A stretch of DNA of 64,000 nucleotides from Gnetum montanum. Taxonomy: Eukaryota > Streptophyta > Gnetopsida > Gnetales > Gnetaceae. The notes under the pieces were generated by a model, which did not search any database, had not been told where the DNA came from, and saw only the letters and a program-made list of their open reading frames with translations. Position 1 is the stretch's first letter. The number at the start of each line of letters is the position of its first letter. The position numbers and the translations under genes were made by a program. Location of the stretch: assembly GCA_015680685.1 (NCBI GenBank), contig MNCI01000828.1, positions 21,271 to 85,270 of the forward strand, read 5' to 3'. Positions 1 to 10,465 of the stretch are shown one piece after another.

Positions 1-321
1 GGAATCCCACATTTGGTCTACCTTAGCCGATACCTCAGTTGTTAACTTTTGGATCGGCACGATTTTCCGGTTCACCAACTCTTCGAGTGGTGACTCATCC
101 TCCTCATCACAGAATTTCACTCCCTTCTTGCGAAGGAAGGAATCACAGTTGTATTCTTCAGCACTTTCTCTCTTCCGTAGCTCACCCTCTTCTTGTGCTA
201 CTTGTTCCAACAAACTTTCAAATTCATGGGCTCTTAGTTGGGAGAGTCTCCCTTGGGCGTAAGTCCCAAGAGTTCTTCTCATTTCCTTTCTTAGCCCATC
301 CACGATGTGGCGAAGTTGATC

Positions 322-1677
322 TCACTTAACGTACCCATGGCCCGGGCAACGATGTAACAATGTGTAATAACGAGCCATGGCAGCATCCAAGGGTTCATGA
401 GTACCTTGTTTCCAGCCTTGGATCTGCTTACGCAAATTGGGCACTCTGGAGTACATCTGATATTTGTTGTTGAACAGTTCAAGCATCGTACTCCACCTCC
501 TGATGGTTTCTGGTTCTAAGGATCGGTACCAGCTCTCTGCTTCTTTGGTGAGTGTCCTTGGGAACAACTTGAGCTTCTGCCACTCATTATCAATGTTTTC
601 CAAGGCACAGGCATCGTGGAATGCCTGTAAATGATGTTGAGGATCAGTGTTGTATCCCCCTTCAAAACATGGGATATTATTTATGTCCAAACGCTTGATC
701 CTACCGTTCTTTAAATGCCTTGTGGGAATCCTAACTGCCTCTGTAATGTCTAGCATACTTCGGGTTGCGAGTAGGGGCTCATCATGATCATCTCTTTCAT
801 GACGTCTGTGATGTCTCCGTGGTGGTTCCCTACTTTCCCTACGTCCTTGCCCTTGTCCTAACTCCTCTCGACCTTCTTGTCGAGGCATTTCATTTTCCCT
901 TTTACTTTTACTCTCTCCGTTATGCTCACGATGGTTGCGCCCAGATGTGGAAGGAGAGTGTGAATGTTGAGATGAAGGAGAAGAAGAAGGGGATCCATCA
1001 CCATGGCGATGTTTCTTACCTTCTCTTCGGCTGCTTCGGCCCCAATCGTTGTGATGATCTAGGTGTTTGTCATTAGTGTGAGTGGTTGTTCCTGCCGTGA
1101 ACAGTTGGTGCTCACGGGGATCAGAGCCTGGAATATGTATCGTTGATCTAAGGCCCTGATGCCTAACCTCTTCACTAGAGTGAGGAGGAGGAACATCCTT
1201 TTCTAAGAAACCCATTGTGAGGGGTTCCTCGTCTCCTATTTCACTAACGACGTGAGGAACCTTGCCCTTCAATAATGAATGTTGGCTCTCCTGCCTTGCG
1301 TCCCGAATACGTTGGGCATTTGTGGGATGATAATCCCTTATGTCATAATCATCCAAAACGTATTCCGCAATCAGTTCTTGCATGCTAGTCTGTTCTAAGG
1401 CACGGAAAAGCATGTTAGAGGCAGATCTATCTGGGGGTAACACGATGTTACCTTGCAGATCTCTCCATCGCAGTTGTTCATCTTGATGAAAAATAAAAGT
1501 AAAGTCAGGGACATATTCATCAGGATGAGTATATGTGACCTTAGATTGATTAGGACCTGGCTGATCTAAGTTATGTATCTGATGCTGACCTTCTCCTGTG
1601 TTGTCCTTAGGTGAGTTAATTTCATGAGAAGAAGCCATTTCTAATGGTGTGCAATTTCTACTGTTATTTATGTTCAT
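322..1677 (-). CDS. Gag polyprotein of copy A (single premature stop)
   Basis: Structural capsid/nucleocapsid precursor of an LTR retrotransposon, expected to form cytoplasmic virus-like particles. The open frame is 451 codons from the ATG at 1677. Residues about 45-125 hold the family N-terminal segment (motif THPDEYVPDFTFIF); about 200-310 is a basic, Ser/Arg/His-rich linker; about 330-450 is a Retrotrans_gag-type capsid domain (motifs LKLFPRTLTKEAESWYRSLE and RRWSTMLELFNNKYQ). The frame ends at a TGA at 322-324 where related copies have sense codons; past it the same frame runs open to base 1 with typical gag sequence (DQLRHIVDG, TYAQGRLSQL, KVDQMW). The stop is one C-to-T change from CGA, suggesting methyl-CpG decay. 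It is the best preserved gag in the window. Confidence 0.9.
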   Translation of the reverse strand: MNINNSRNCTPLEMASSHEINSPKDNTGEGQHQIHNLDQPGPNQSKVTYTHPDEYVPDFTFIFHQDEQLRWRDLQGNIVLPPDRSASNMLFRALEQTSMQELIAEYVLDDYDIRDYHPTNAQRIRDARQESQHSLLKGKVPHVVSEIGDEEPLTMGFLEKDVPPPHSSEEVRHQGLRSTIHIPGSDPREHQLFTAGTTTHTNDKHLDHHNDWGRSSRREGKKHRHGDGSPSSSPSSQHSHSPSTSGRNHREHNGESKSKRENEMPRQEGREELGQGQGRRESREPPRRHHRRHERDDHDEPLLATRSMLDITEAVRIPTRHLKNGRIKRLDINNIPCFEGGYNTDPQHHLQAFHDACALENIDNEWQKLKLFPRTLTKEAESWYRSLEPETIRRWSTMLELFNNKYQMYSRVPNLRKQIQGWKQGTHEPLDAAMARYYTLLHRCPGHGYVK

Positions 1678-1764
1678 AATTAACTGATTAACCCTAAGGT
1701 TCGTTTAAAGCTCACAATGATGTGAGTGATATCCCTTATGTTCAATTGGCGAAAACACACTTAG

Positions 1765-1783
1765 TCGTCGGCAACGTCGCCAA
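1765..1783 (-). other. Primer binding site of copy A (tRNA-Asp type)
   Basis: Minus-strand sequence directly inside the LTR reads TGGCGACGTTGCCGACGA, close to TGGCGCCGTTGCCGGGGA, the complement of the 3' end of plant tRNA-Asp used by Athila/Tat elements. Three mismatches are visible. Confidence 0.8.
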
Positions 1784-2826
1784 TGATGAGTGGCGAGGTA
1801 CCCCTACACTCAACCATACGAATACGAGCGTGCATGCGCGATCCGGTCGAACTCCGCCGCCTGAATGCCTTAACGCCACAAGAAACGCATGGGGTTAATC
1901 ATTCGTTGTCTTCTCAGGCTTGCTTGTAAGTGTCATGGTGTATGGTTAAGCAAGTCTGAGGTATGTGATTTTTTTGGTATTTTCAGGTTTATCGCCTAAG
2001 CTATGGGAGAAAGGGTTGAGAAACTAACTAACTCTAACTAATGTCCTAAGTCTAAATTAACTAGCGTCAGCATCTGTTCCCACTTACCGGACACACCCTG
2101 AACTATGCAACTATGGTTACCAAATGCTAATCGTTACTGGGATCACCACACGTAACGCAAGTGCTCGAAGTGGTCGTACTGAGGCACCTATTTAGCTTAA
2201 GTGTGATAAGCAGCTGATTCCTTAGCTAGCCGTACACACCCGTGGGTGCTCGTAACTAAGTTGTACTTATCACACGTTCTAGCCTAGCGATGAGCAGCCA
2301 ATTCCTTAACTAGCTGTACACATTGGACTACCACTGGGATTACCAAGCGCAGATCCTAGAATACGCTACTGGGTTACCGAGCAGCCAACTCTCGTAGTTA
2401 AGTCGTACTCACGCGTTGCGACAAGCAGCCAATTCCTTGATTAGCCGTACACATTCGTAGATGCTCGTACTCAAGTTGTACTTGTACGCACTAGGTAAGC
2501 AGTAAATAAATAACAATAAATAAAACCATGTACTGCAAGGTTTATCCAATCAAGTTCGTCTTTATTTCCGTACACAACTTGGGTTCAGGTTACAAGCTGC
2601 TCGAATAAAGAGCCGTTCACTCTAGGACTCCTACTGCGGGCACATGGGAAAAATTCTAACTTTGGAGTGATCAATCTGCCAGAGCTTCGCTACTTCTAGC
2701 CAGGATTGGGAAATAAGGGGAGTGCCGCCTCTTATTTATAGATATGGCGGCAGACCACGATATCGCGTACGCGATATCGCAGGGAAAGACACGATATCGC
2801 GGCACAGTGCATGTCGCGTCTCATCA
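1784..2826 (-). repeat. 5' LTR of copy A
   Basis: About 1043 bp, starting TGATGAGACG (minus strand, at 2826) and ending CCACTCATCA at 1784. U3 holds several GATATCG motifs, including a perfect 22-bp palindrome at 2758-2779. A TATA box (TATAAATA on the minus strand, 2733-2740) is flanked by the inverted repeat gccgcc/ggcggc (2724-2729 and 2746-2751). An AATAAAG polyadenylation-type signal lies near 2561-2567. It is longer than the 845-887 bp LTRs of the other copies. Confidence 0.85.
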
Positions 2827-2876
2827 CAAGCCATACTGCTACTCAAAATGTAGGTCACAAAAAAATTATGCTTCAA

Positions 2877-3062
2877 TTGAAATTTGGTTCTTTAAATAAT
2901 TTAACTATAGGTACACCCCCAAGACACATATCCAACATGATCCATTAAAAGAATTAAAGTGAAATATAATCATGTCTCAAGTATGACTTGAACTAGCAAA
3001 CTCTTACCTAAAAAGATAATGAGCTAACCACTTAAGTTATCTATCACTTACTAATTCAATTA
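2877..3062 (-). repeat. tRNA-derived SINE, family 2
   Basis: On the minus strand, a tRNA-like head has an A-box-like stretch (GTGGTTAGCTCATT) and a B-box-like stretch (AGTTCAAGTCATACTTGAG). It is followed by a tail containing GGTGTACCTATAGTT, which resembles the 3' end of the plus-strand SINE family nearby. Related minus-strand copies lie at 14718-14812 and 38278-38430. Boundaries are approximate. Confidence 0.6.
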
Positions 3063-3124
3063 AGATGGAAGACATGGCCCTATTAATAAACACATTATCA
3101 AGTTCATTATTTTAAGATACACTA

Positions 3125-3212
3125 TAACACCTATGGGTGTAGCGCAATAGTCAAGACACTCATATCTTAATTAAGAAGTTGTGGGTTTAATTCTTGCCTA
3201 TGCTCACAAGTA
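3125..3212 (+). repeat. tRNA-like SINE head, different family
   Basis: Contains GGTGTAGCGCAATAGTCAAG (A-box-like) and, about 45 bp further on, GTGGGTTTAATTC (B-box-like), the internal pol III promoter spacing of tRNA-derived SINEs. No second copy was found in the window, so the family assignment is weak. Confidence 0.4.
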
Positions 3213-3309
3213 TGACAACAATGACTATCTTAATGTTCTACATGGTTCTTCCAAATTATTGTATTGGTTATATGTTTTTGTTGTATATATAGTCAAATAG
3301 TTTTAAGTT

Positions 3310-3460
3310 AATGAGGTGTTAGCCTAGTGGTAAGACTCTTGATTTGGAAGCTCCACGTCACAAGTTTGATTCTGGTTCACAATGCTAAGTTATAAAGTTC
3401 TAATGGGACTATATATCTTGAGGTGTACCTATGTTTCAATTATTTTGGATTCCAACACCA
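3310..3460 (+). repeat. tRNA-derived SINE, family 1, full copy
   Basis: Starts ATGAGGTGTTAGCCTAGTGG (A box TTAGCCTAGTGG), has a B-box-like segment (CACAAGTTTGATTCTGG) about 50 bp on, and ends in GAGGTGTACCTATG and TTCCAACACC. At least two more copies follow head to tail, and many lie at 37.5-38.7 kb. No coding potential, as expected for a LINE-mobilised element. Confidence 0.75.
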
Positions 3461-3493
3461 TCCCTTACCCCTCCAAAATAGTTGTAGGTTAAC

Positions 3494-3600
3494 AATGAGG
3501 TGTTAGCCTAGTGATAAGATACTTGATTTGGAAACTCCAAGTTATGAGCTCGATTTTGGTAGGCAATGATAAGTTATAAATTTCTAATTTCACTATATAA
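3494..3600 (+). repeat. tRNA-derived SINE, family 1, 3'-truncated copy
   Basis: Same head as the 3310 copy (ATGAGGTGTTAGCCTAGTGA; B box ATGAGCTCGATTTTGG). The tail stops at TTCACTATATAAAG without the CCAACACC end, directly before the next copy. Confidence 0.65.
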
Positions 3601-3608
3601 AGTATAAA

Positions 3609-3749
3609 AATGAGGTGTTAGCCTAGTGGTACAAGTCTTAGCCTAGTAACCCTAGGTGTAGGTTTGATGCTACTATATGGCACTAAGTTATAGACTTCTA
3701 TAAATCTTGCAATGTACTTATGTTTTAATTATTTTAGGTTCCAACACCC
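3609..3749 (+). repeat. tRNA-derived SINE, family 1, subfamily copy
   Basis: Head ATGAGGTGTTAGCCTAGTGG with B box GTAGGTTTGATGC, tail CAATGTACTTATG and end GGTTCCAACACC. The middle (CTTAGCCTAGTAACCC) differs from the 3310 copy and resembles the copy at 37883, indicating two subfamilies. Confidence 0.65.
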
Positions 3750-3924
3750 CCATCCTTCCACTTCGTCCCACCCCCTTCCACTTCCTTTCCTCTTCCATCT
3801 CTCAGAAGAAGTTTAGGTTTTAGCACTAGCAAAAAGTTTCATGTTCTTACACCCCCATTAATAACTTTTTAAGTTTTGTATTTCTTTTAAATGTAAAAAA
3901 TCCTTTGTTAATGGATGTTATAGG

Positions 3925-4260
3925 CACCAATACATCATCATCATCATCATCCTAGTCTTATCCCAACAAAATAGGATTAGCTACATAAATTTTTTTTCAT
4001 CATTCACCTCTATGAAGAGCTAAATCTTTGCTAATCTGTAGTTTCTTCAAATCATCTTTGATTGTTTTTTCCCATGTATTGAATGTTGTGCATCACAGTT
4101 GGGGAAGAACTCACCCATGAGACTTGGTAAGGTTTTACAATCGACTATTAACCTGATGCTAACCCTTCTCTTTTTCATATTAGAGATTAGGACCAATATT
4201 GGTGGAGTTCCTAAGTACCAATACATAACTTGCAAAATATACCAATTCAATTCTGAATCT
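3925..4260 (-). mobile_element. RTE-type LINE 3' fragment
   Basis: On the minus strand a decayed frame reads WEKTIKDDLKKLQISKDLAL, then KKIYVANP, matching the C-terminus of plant RTE-clade reverse transcriptase ORFs (TW..TIK.DL...L......A......HVADP). It is followed by TTTTGTTGGGATAAGACTAG and a GAT microsatellite (the cat/atc repeat at 3932-3951 on the plus strand), the usual 3' end of plant RTE LINEs. Only the 3' end is present, consistent with 5' truncation on insertion. Confidence 0.7.
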
Positions 4261-4486
4261 TGTTAATTTTTTGTAGTTATTTACCTTCAAGTAATTCTCC
4301 TTATAAATTTTCATCTCAAATCAAACCTTAATATGTAAGGAAATCATGTGTTCATTTTTTTAAAGGGACAGAAGTGTTGCTAAACCTCAAAAATAATGGT
4401 AATGACAAAAAAATATTCAAGGACAATACATGTTGAGCATTGAGGAGAGGTAAAACTCCAAAATAACATGCAAATCAAAAACTTAC

Positions 4487-5358
4487 TAATAAATCATGTT
4501 TTTCATCACTTCGATATCGGGGTGGCCACGATATTGAGTATACAATATTAGGTACACGATATTGCAGCTCAAGATGCAATATCGTACATTTGATATCACA
4601 GGGTTACTCCTGGGTCTATAAATACAACACCCAGGTGCATAATTGGGAGGAAGTTTTTAGCAGTCAAGTAGCAAAACTCTTACAATTTTTCCATTTAAAA
4701 GTTAGAATATTTTCCAAGTGCCCGTATGTGAATAGATCTTTATTCAAGCATTAATTTACCTAAGCACATCATTGTGTTGGCAATAAAGATGAACTCTTTG
4801 ATCCATTCCTTGCAGAACTTGAGATTTTATTTCTTATGCATTTACATATTGTTATTTCATGCAATTTACATTAATATTATTTATGCAATAATTAAATTTG
4901 GTCAATTAAGAAAATCGTTAAATTACACAAGCATGACCCCTTCGAGCATACGTGTGACACTTGGTAGCTCAGAAATGACTAGCATTTGATAGCCCAACGA
5001 TGTTTGCACAAAGTTTAGGATGTGTTTGAGAAGTGGGAATGGTTACTTATGTTAGGCTAGATTAGACTATAGTTTACTTAGCAATTAATCACTCTTACTA
5101 TTAATCACTTTTAGTTTTATTCTTGTTCTAGGTGAGTAATTCCATAAAAACACAAAATAATAAAATCTTATGCCTCAGTCACACTTAACCATACAATTGC
5201 ATTCCACAGGTGGGACTGGGAAGACAATGAACGAACAACACACACGCATCGTTTAGCTCTAGTGCACTTAGTAATTATAATCTACAAAATTTGACCAGAT
5301 TGCACATGAGCACTTATGATTCGTATGGTTGGACATAGGGGTACCTTGCTACTCATCA
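4487..5358 (+). repeat. 5' LTR of copy B
   Basis: 872 bp. The 5' end reads TAATAAATCATG (TG decayed to TA; the 3' LTR has TGATAAATCATG) and the 3' end ACTCATCA. U3 has a run of GATATCG-like units (4511-4600). TATA box TATAAATA at 4617-4624 sits between inverted repeats cctgggt (4609-4615) and acccagg (4629-4635). Polyadenylation-type signal AATAAA at 4782-4787. The two LTRs differ by many substitutions and a small indel, mostly in U3, so the insertion is old. Confidence 0.95.
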
Positions 5359-5378
5359 TTGGCACCATTTCCGGGGAC
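5359..5378 (+). other. Primer binding site of copy B (tRNA-Asp type)
   Basis: TTGGCACCATTTCCGGGGAC follows the 5' LTR directly and matches the tRNA-Asp 3' end complement with a few transitions. The same site occurs in copies A, C and D. Confidence 0.85.
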
Positions 5379-5529
5379 TGTAGTTCTTTGTGCATTATCT
5401 AAGCCTAGTGAAATTTAGTAACCTTTTTGTTCAAACCTTAAGAGTCAAATCCTACAAAAACAAAAATTATTATCATTAAATTAAATCTCAACTACACACT
5501 GTTTATTAACACAAAATATCTTCTTCTCA

Positions 5530-7840
5530 CAGGAGCCCATCTCCGCCCAGGGTAGTTCAAGTGCCTCAACAATACCAGGTGGTATATGCTCATCCCAATG
5601 AGTATGTACTAGACTTTACCTTCATCTTGCATTAGGATGAATTGATGTGGTGGCGAGATATGGAAGGAAACATTGTGTTGCCACTTGACCGATCTGTTCC
5701 AGCAATGCTCCAGCTAATGCTTGCACGACATGAGCTTCAACATCTCCATGGAGAATATGAGATGTGAGATCCCGACTCAAGAGATTATCATCTATTGAAA
5801 CACAAAAATTAAGGGATCGGTAGCTGGAGCATGAACATGAGCTTGTGAATGGTAATGGGTCAAATATCTTTCCACCTCCGCTTGACCCAATTGATGAAGG
5901 CAACCACTTCTTTAGTGATTCTCCTCTCTTTGACTTTGTTCAAGGAGCCCTCAACCAAAATGTACAATCCACAATCCATAATCAAAGTTCTGGTCAAAAT
6001 AGATCCAATGACAAAAATGGATCTAGAGAAGCAAGTCAAAAAAGGGGACAAAGGAGATCATGATCATGATCATGGTTGCAAGCATCAAAGGAAGGGTGAT
6101 AGGTGTCAGCGTGGAGCAAGTTCCCCTTCTTCTTCCCCTTCATTGTCATCGTCTTCTTCTTCATCTAGTTCAAATCGTGGCCATAGAAGAAATAACCGTG
6201 ATGGAGGTGTTCGACAGGACTAGAATAACAGAAGGGATCATCGGGACAGTCATGATCGAAGATGTGGGCAATCTAGAGAGGCCCATCCTCAAGAAAGAAG
6301 GGCTAGTAGGGAACATCATACGCACCACCATCATGGCCTTGATGAGCCTCTACTTGCTACTTGGGGCATGTTAAATATTGTAGAGGCTGTAAGGATTCCA
6401 ACCAAGCACGTGAAGGACAGTAGAATAAAGAGGCTTGATATGAACAATATTCCTTGATTTGAGGAAGGTTATGATGCTAATTCACAAAATCATCTTCAAG
6501 CCTTCCAAGATGCATGTGCCTTGCAGAATATTTAAAATGACTGGAAAAAGCTAAAATTATTTCCAAGGATACTTATAAAGGAAGAAAAAAGTTGGTATGA
6601 ACCCTTGGAACCAGAATCAATCAAGCAGTGGAGTAAAATGTTAGAACTATTCAATGAAAAATATCAAATATACTCCCAAGTATCCAATCTAAGGAAACAA
6701 ATTCAAGGGTGGAAATAAGGGAATCATGAACCCTTGGATGCTGCTATTGGCCGATACTACTCTCTATTGCATAGGTGTCCTGACCATGGATACTCTCAAC
6801 TTGATCAACTTTGCCATATCATAGATGGATTGTGGTCTGAAACTAGGAAAACCCTTGGCGTCTATGCCCAAGGGAGATTGACAGAGTTAAGTGCTCATGG
6901 GTTCCAAAAGCTAATTGAGTAGGTAGCCAAGGAGGAGGGAGAACTAAGAAAACATGAAAGTGCAGAAGAATACAATAGGGACCCTTCTATTCGGAAACAG
7001 GAGGTTTGATTTTGTAACAATGAGGATGAATTCACCAGAGATGAGGTGGTTAATCAGAAAACCTTGCCATTCTAGAAATTACAATAAAAAATCATGGCTA
7101 AGCTTGATTAATTATGGGACTCCATGGACACTAGGTTTCAAGTTGTTCTAAAAATTGCTAAAGAGTCCAAGGAGCAAAGCGATGAGAGAGAGCATCGGAG
7201 ATGTAAGGAAGTTGAACATACCATATCTAAGGGTAAAGGTAAAATGGCTGCAATAGCAATGGTTGTGAATAGTGATTTAGATGATGATGGTGGGTGTGAT
7301 GTTTGCCAGTATGAACATCCTAAGGGATGTTATCTAGTTGTATCACAATTGCAAGAATCTGGGGTGTATGCCTTACATCCACAACTTGCACAAAGGCAAA
7401 CACCCAAACGACCTTATCCACAAGGCAATCCTCAATAGTTCCACCAACCATATCAATACTATCCAAGTGGAAATCCTCTGCAACCTCATGAATTGTACTA
7501 GTAGTGGCAACAACCGCAACCGTGGGCATTGCCACCTCCAAGATAGCAATATCCTTACCAGCAACCACATCCCTAAAGTTACTATGTTCAGCAAACTTCA
7601 TCTCCAAGGGACTCCTTTGGTCATATTGTTGCTTACCAATCTCACCACTACCCTCCTAAAACATACCAATTTCCCTATCCACAGAGAGATGCCACCTACT
7701 AGCTGCATGCACCTCCTATTCCTGCACCTACTCCTCCACCTCTTGCATAGCTACCACTTGCTTCGTCCATGTAGGGTGAATTGCCTACACAACCATAGCA
7801 AAGGAATGCTACGAGGGTAGTTAATCTGTAATCGATTAAC
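5530..7840 (+). pseudogene. gag remnant of copy B
   Basis: Frames with stops and shifts carry the family gag landmarks in order: AHPNEYVLDFTFIL near 5590; a basic, low-complexity linker with runs of Ser (6120-6175) and His/Asp; a capsid segment (LKLFPRILIKEEKSWYEPLE near 6550-6610; MDAAIGRYYSLLHRCPDHGY from 6734); and a C-terminal Cys/His cluster CDVCQYEHPKGC (about 7298-7333) resembling a nucleocapsid zinc knuckle but with shorter spacing than CX2CX4HX4C. After it comes a Gln/Pro-rich tail. Expected role is particle assembly and RNA packaging; this copy cannot make an intact protein. Confidence 0.85.
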
Positions 7841-8029
7841 CCATCAAGAGAGTCAGAACCATGAACAAAGAAAAGACCCTATTTCAACCTCGTAATCCAC
7901 TAAAGCCCTCGGACACATTGGTGGTTGGTAACCCTGCTCCTCCAACTTCCTTTGTTTCCTCTCTATCTGAGTCTCCTTCAAACCAAAATCCTTCTTGAAT
8001 CCATATTGTAATGCTAATACATGTTGTAT

Positions 8030-8610
8030 CCAATTGGATTTGAGTTGGTAACCTACCCAAAAGTTAGTTGATCCTGGGAGTCCCCTTGTTTACTTGCAAA
8101 TTACTAGGAATGAGCCTTGTAAATCTCTTCTTGACTTTGGTTCCAGTGTTAATTTGATCTCACATGAGATGTACACAATGTGGAGCCTTCCTGTTTTGAA
8201 GAAGAACAACATCTAGCTAGAACTAGTGGACCAGTTCATCGCTATTCCATTGGGACTGGTTGAGGACATCATCACCACCATTTGTGGGTGGTCATATCCT
8301 ACTGATTTCCTAGTAATCAAAGTGGAGAACTGCAAGGGGGACTTTCCAATTATTATGGGAAGGGCATGACTAAGTACTATAGATGCCAAAATGGACATTA
8401 GAGATCTTTCCTTGGAAATATCAAAAGAAAATAAATTTGGAAAGATTAAGAAGAAGAGAGTTCCATGTATCACATACAGCGATTCAGGGTGCCATTGTGT
8501 GCAAAAGTTATGGTCAATAAAGCAAACATCTATATCTACATGCAAGCAAGGTGCACTAGAAGCTGATATCCAGAGATGTTTGTACGTAGCAACCACAAAA
8601 CAAGAAGACA
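8030..8610 (+). pseudogene. Retroviral-type aspartic protease remnant, copy B
   Basis: A decayed frame shows the Athila protease region: GSPLVYLQITRNEPCKSLLD, then FGSSVNLISHEMY around 8130-8175, where LLDFGSSVNL stands for the active site (consensus LLD.G(A/S)S). Further on come GDFPIIMGRA and DIRDLSLEISKEN (from 8391). Function in an intact element is cleavage of the Gag-Pol polyprotein. Internal stops break it. Confidence 0.75.
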
Positions 8611-9039
8611 CCTAGTGGCTGATAGTTGATGCTAGCAGTAGCACATTATGCATGGAACCTACTGAGGGCCTAATGTATGAGAACATTACAAGTATGGATG
8701 AACTCGAGCAAGTTCATCACCAGCTCTTCGAAGGAGAAAATGATGATGGAAATTGGGATGAGTTGAAAATTCCTGACAATTTTAAACAAGAGCCCCTTGA
8801 ATTGAAGATGCTACCGGCTGAAATGGAATATGTATTTTTGAAAAATGGGAGGTCAGTTATCACTAATGCCAAGCTGGCTACAGAACAAAATAAAAAGTTG
8901 ATAAAAGTTATGGAAAAGTGGTTAGTAGCCTTTGCTTGGTCATATTCTGAGCTCACTAGGATAGATCCAAGAATATGCCAGCATAGGATATACACTGACC
9001 CCGTCATCAAGTTGAAACAATAGCCGCAGCAACGTTTGA

Positions 9040-9540
9040 ATCCCAACTTAAAACAAATTGTTAAAGAGGAGATTGAACAACTCCTCAAAGGGGGATTCAT
9101 TTATCCCATCGCAGATAGTGAGTGGGTTAGCCCACTTGTGATCTTGCCAAAGCAAGGAGGCAAATGGCGGGTGAAAATTGACTTTTAGCTACTCAACATG
9201 GCAACTTTCAAGGATCATTTTCCATTGCCTTTCATTGATCAAGTGTTGGACACCATTTCATGGCATAGCTATTATAGCTTTCTAGATGATTATTGTGGCT
9301 ATAACCAGATTCGAATTGCACTAAAAGACCAGGCAAAGACAACTTTCACAAGTCCTTGGGGGACTTTTGCTTACCGAAAGATGCCATTTGGTCTATGTAA
9401 TGTCCCAGCCACATTTCAACAATTAGTTCTCAGCATTTTCCAACAAAAAATTGATAACGTGGTAGAAGTTTTTATGGATGATTTTTCTACCTACAGAGCT
9501 ACGTTTGAGCAAGCCCTGGACTGCCTTGAGTAGGTGTCAA
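9040..9540 (+). pseudogene. Reverse transcriptase core, copy B
   Basis: Translation around one stop gives WVSPLVILPKQGGKWRV, then the open frame from 9198: ATFKDHFPLPFIDQVLDTIS, DDYCGYNQI, TFTSPWGTFAYRKMPFGLCN and VVEVFMDDFS, with the catalytic Asp pair at about 9475-9480. FMDDFS rather than YVDD is the Athila-type signature. The connection to RNase H continues to about 9880 (LGHCISKEGIKVDPNKI, then FIWTLACELAFQQLKQNL), with several stops. It would copy element RNA into cDNA; here it is inactive. Confidence 0.9.
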
Positions 9541-9894
9541 AGAGATGTGTTAAAACAAACCTTTGGCTCAATTGGCAAAAGAGCCATCTCATGGTCTAGG
9601 AAGGCATAGTTTTGGGGCATTGCATCTCAAAAGAAGGAATCAAGGTGGACCCTAACAAAATAAGGGTCATCCAAGGAATAACCCGTCAACCCAAAATAGT
9701 CAAAGAAGTTCAATCATTCCTTGGTCATACTAGCTACTACTGGTGATTCATCAAGAATTTTTTCAAAATCGCTAAGCCATTGGTAGAATTAACAAAGAAG
9801 GATGCATCATTCATCTGGACCCTTGCATGTGAATTAGCATTTCAACAATTGAAGCAAAACCTTGTTGAAACCCCCATTCTTCAAGCACTAGATT

Positions 9895-10453
9895 GGTCCA
9901 AACCATTTCATGTGGTGACCGATGCATCAAATTATGCTTTGGGGGTAGTGCTTATGTAGATGGATGATCAAAAATTTCCATATTACATTCACTATGCAAG
10001 CCAGAGCATCATAGGTGCACAACTAAACTACACCACCACAGAAAAAGAGTTGATGGCAGCGGTGTTTGCTTTGGAGAAGTTCAAGTACTGCTTGGCTACA
10101 AAGTATTTGTACACATAGATCATAGCACCATCAGATTTCTAATGAACAAACCAATAGTAAGCCCCCATGTCATACAGTGACTCATGATTTTGCAAGAATT
10201 TGATCTCACAATGGTAGATTGTAAAGGTGTGGAGAATGTGGTCGTGGATTACTTATCACGACTAAGATGGGATGACAAGGAGAAAGCGAGCCCTTTATTT
10301 AATCAATTCCCTAATGAATCTCTCCTTTTAGGTGCTATTAATGCACAAATGCCCGATGGACCAAAATGGTATGACACCATCCTCACTTATATGCTCAAGC
10401 AAGAACTACCGCAAGGGCTGGACATTAGGAAGAGACAACAATTTCTTCACTAG
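9895..10453 (+). pseudogene. RNase H domain and linker, copy B
   Basis: Motifs: WSKPFHVVTDASNYALGVVL (first catalytic Asp in TDAS), YTTTEKELMAAVFALEKF (catalytic Glu in EKEL), then a frame slip at the HVDH-like site and the tail ILQEFDLTMVDCKGVENVVV with DYLSRLRWDD (from 10184). Such domains remove the RNA strand during cDNA synthesis. Stops and shifts show decay. Confidence 0.85.
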
Positions 10454-10465
10454 GTTAAGTATTTC

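Larger units (their letters stand above)
1..2826 (-). mobile_element. Athila-like Ty3/gypsy LTR retrotransposon, copy A (5' part only)
   Basis: Read on the minus strand this is an LTR (2826 to 1784), a primer binding site (1783 to 1765), a short leader and a long gag frame that runs off the window edge at base 1. LTR ends are TG...CA, and the inner end reads CCACTCATCA as in the other copies. The element looks the youngest here: gag carries only one in-frame stop and the LTR keeps many CpG-containing GATATCG motifs. Pol, the 3' LTR and any target duplication lie outside the window. Assignment to the Athila lineage rests on resemblance to complete copies B and C. Confidence 0.9.

Noticed and set aside
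3310-3749. tRNA genes suggested by TTAGCCTAGTGG and GGTTTGATTC boxes
   Set aside because: No cloverleaf with acceptor stem or anticodon arm can be formed and several dispersed copies share a non-tRNA tail, so they are SINEs.
5849-6374. Plus-strand frames of about 100 codons with Ser and His/Asp runs
   Set aside because: Off-frame readings of the gag linker of copy B, not separate genes.
7320-7607. 95-codon and 73-codon minus-strand frames
   Set aside because: They lie antisense to the gag tail of copy B; its Gln/Pro-rich low-complexity sequence keeps antisense frames open.
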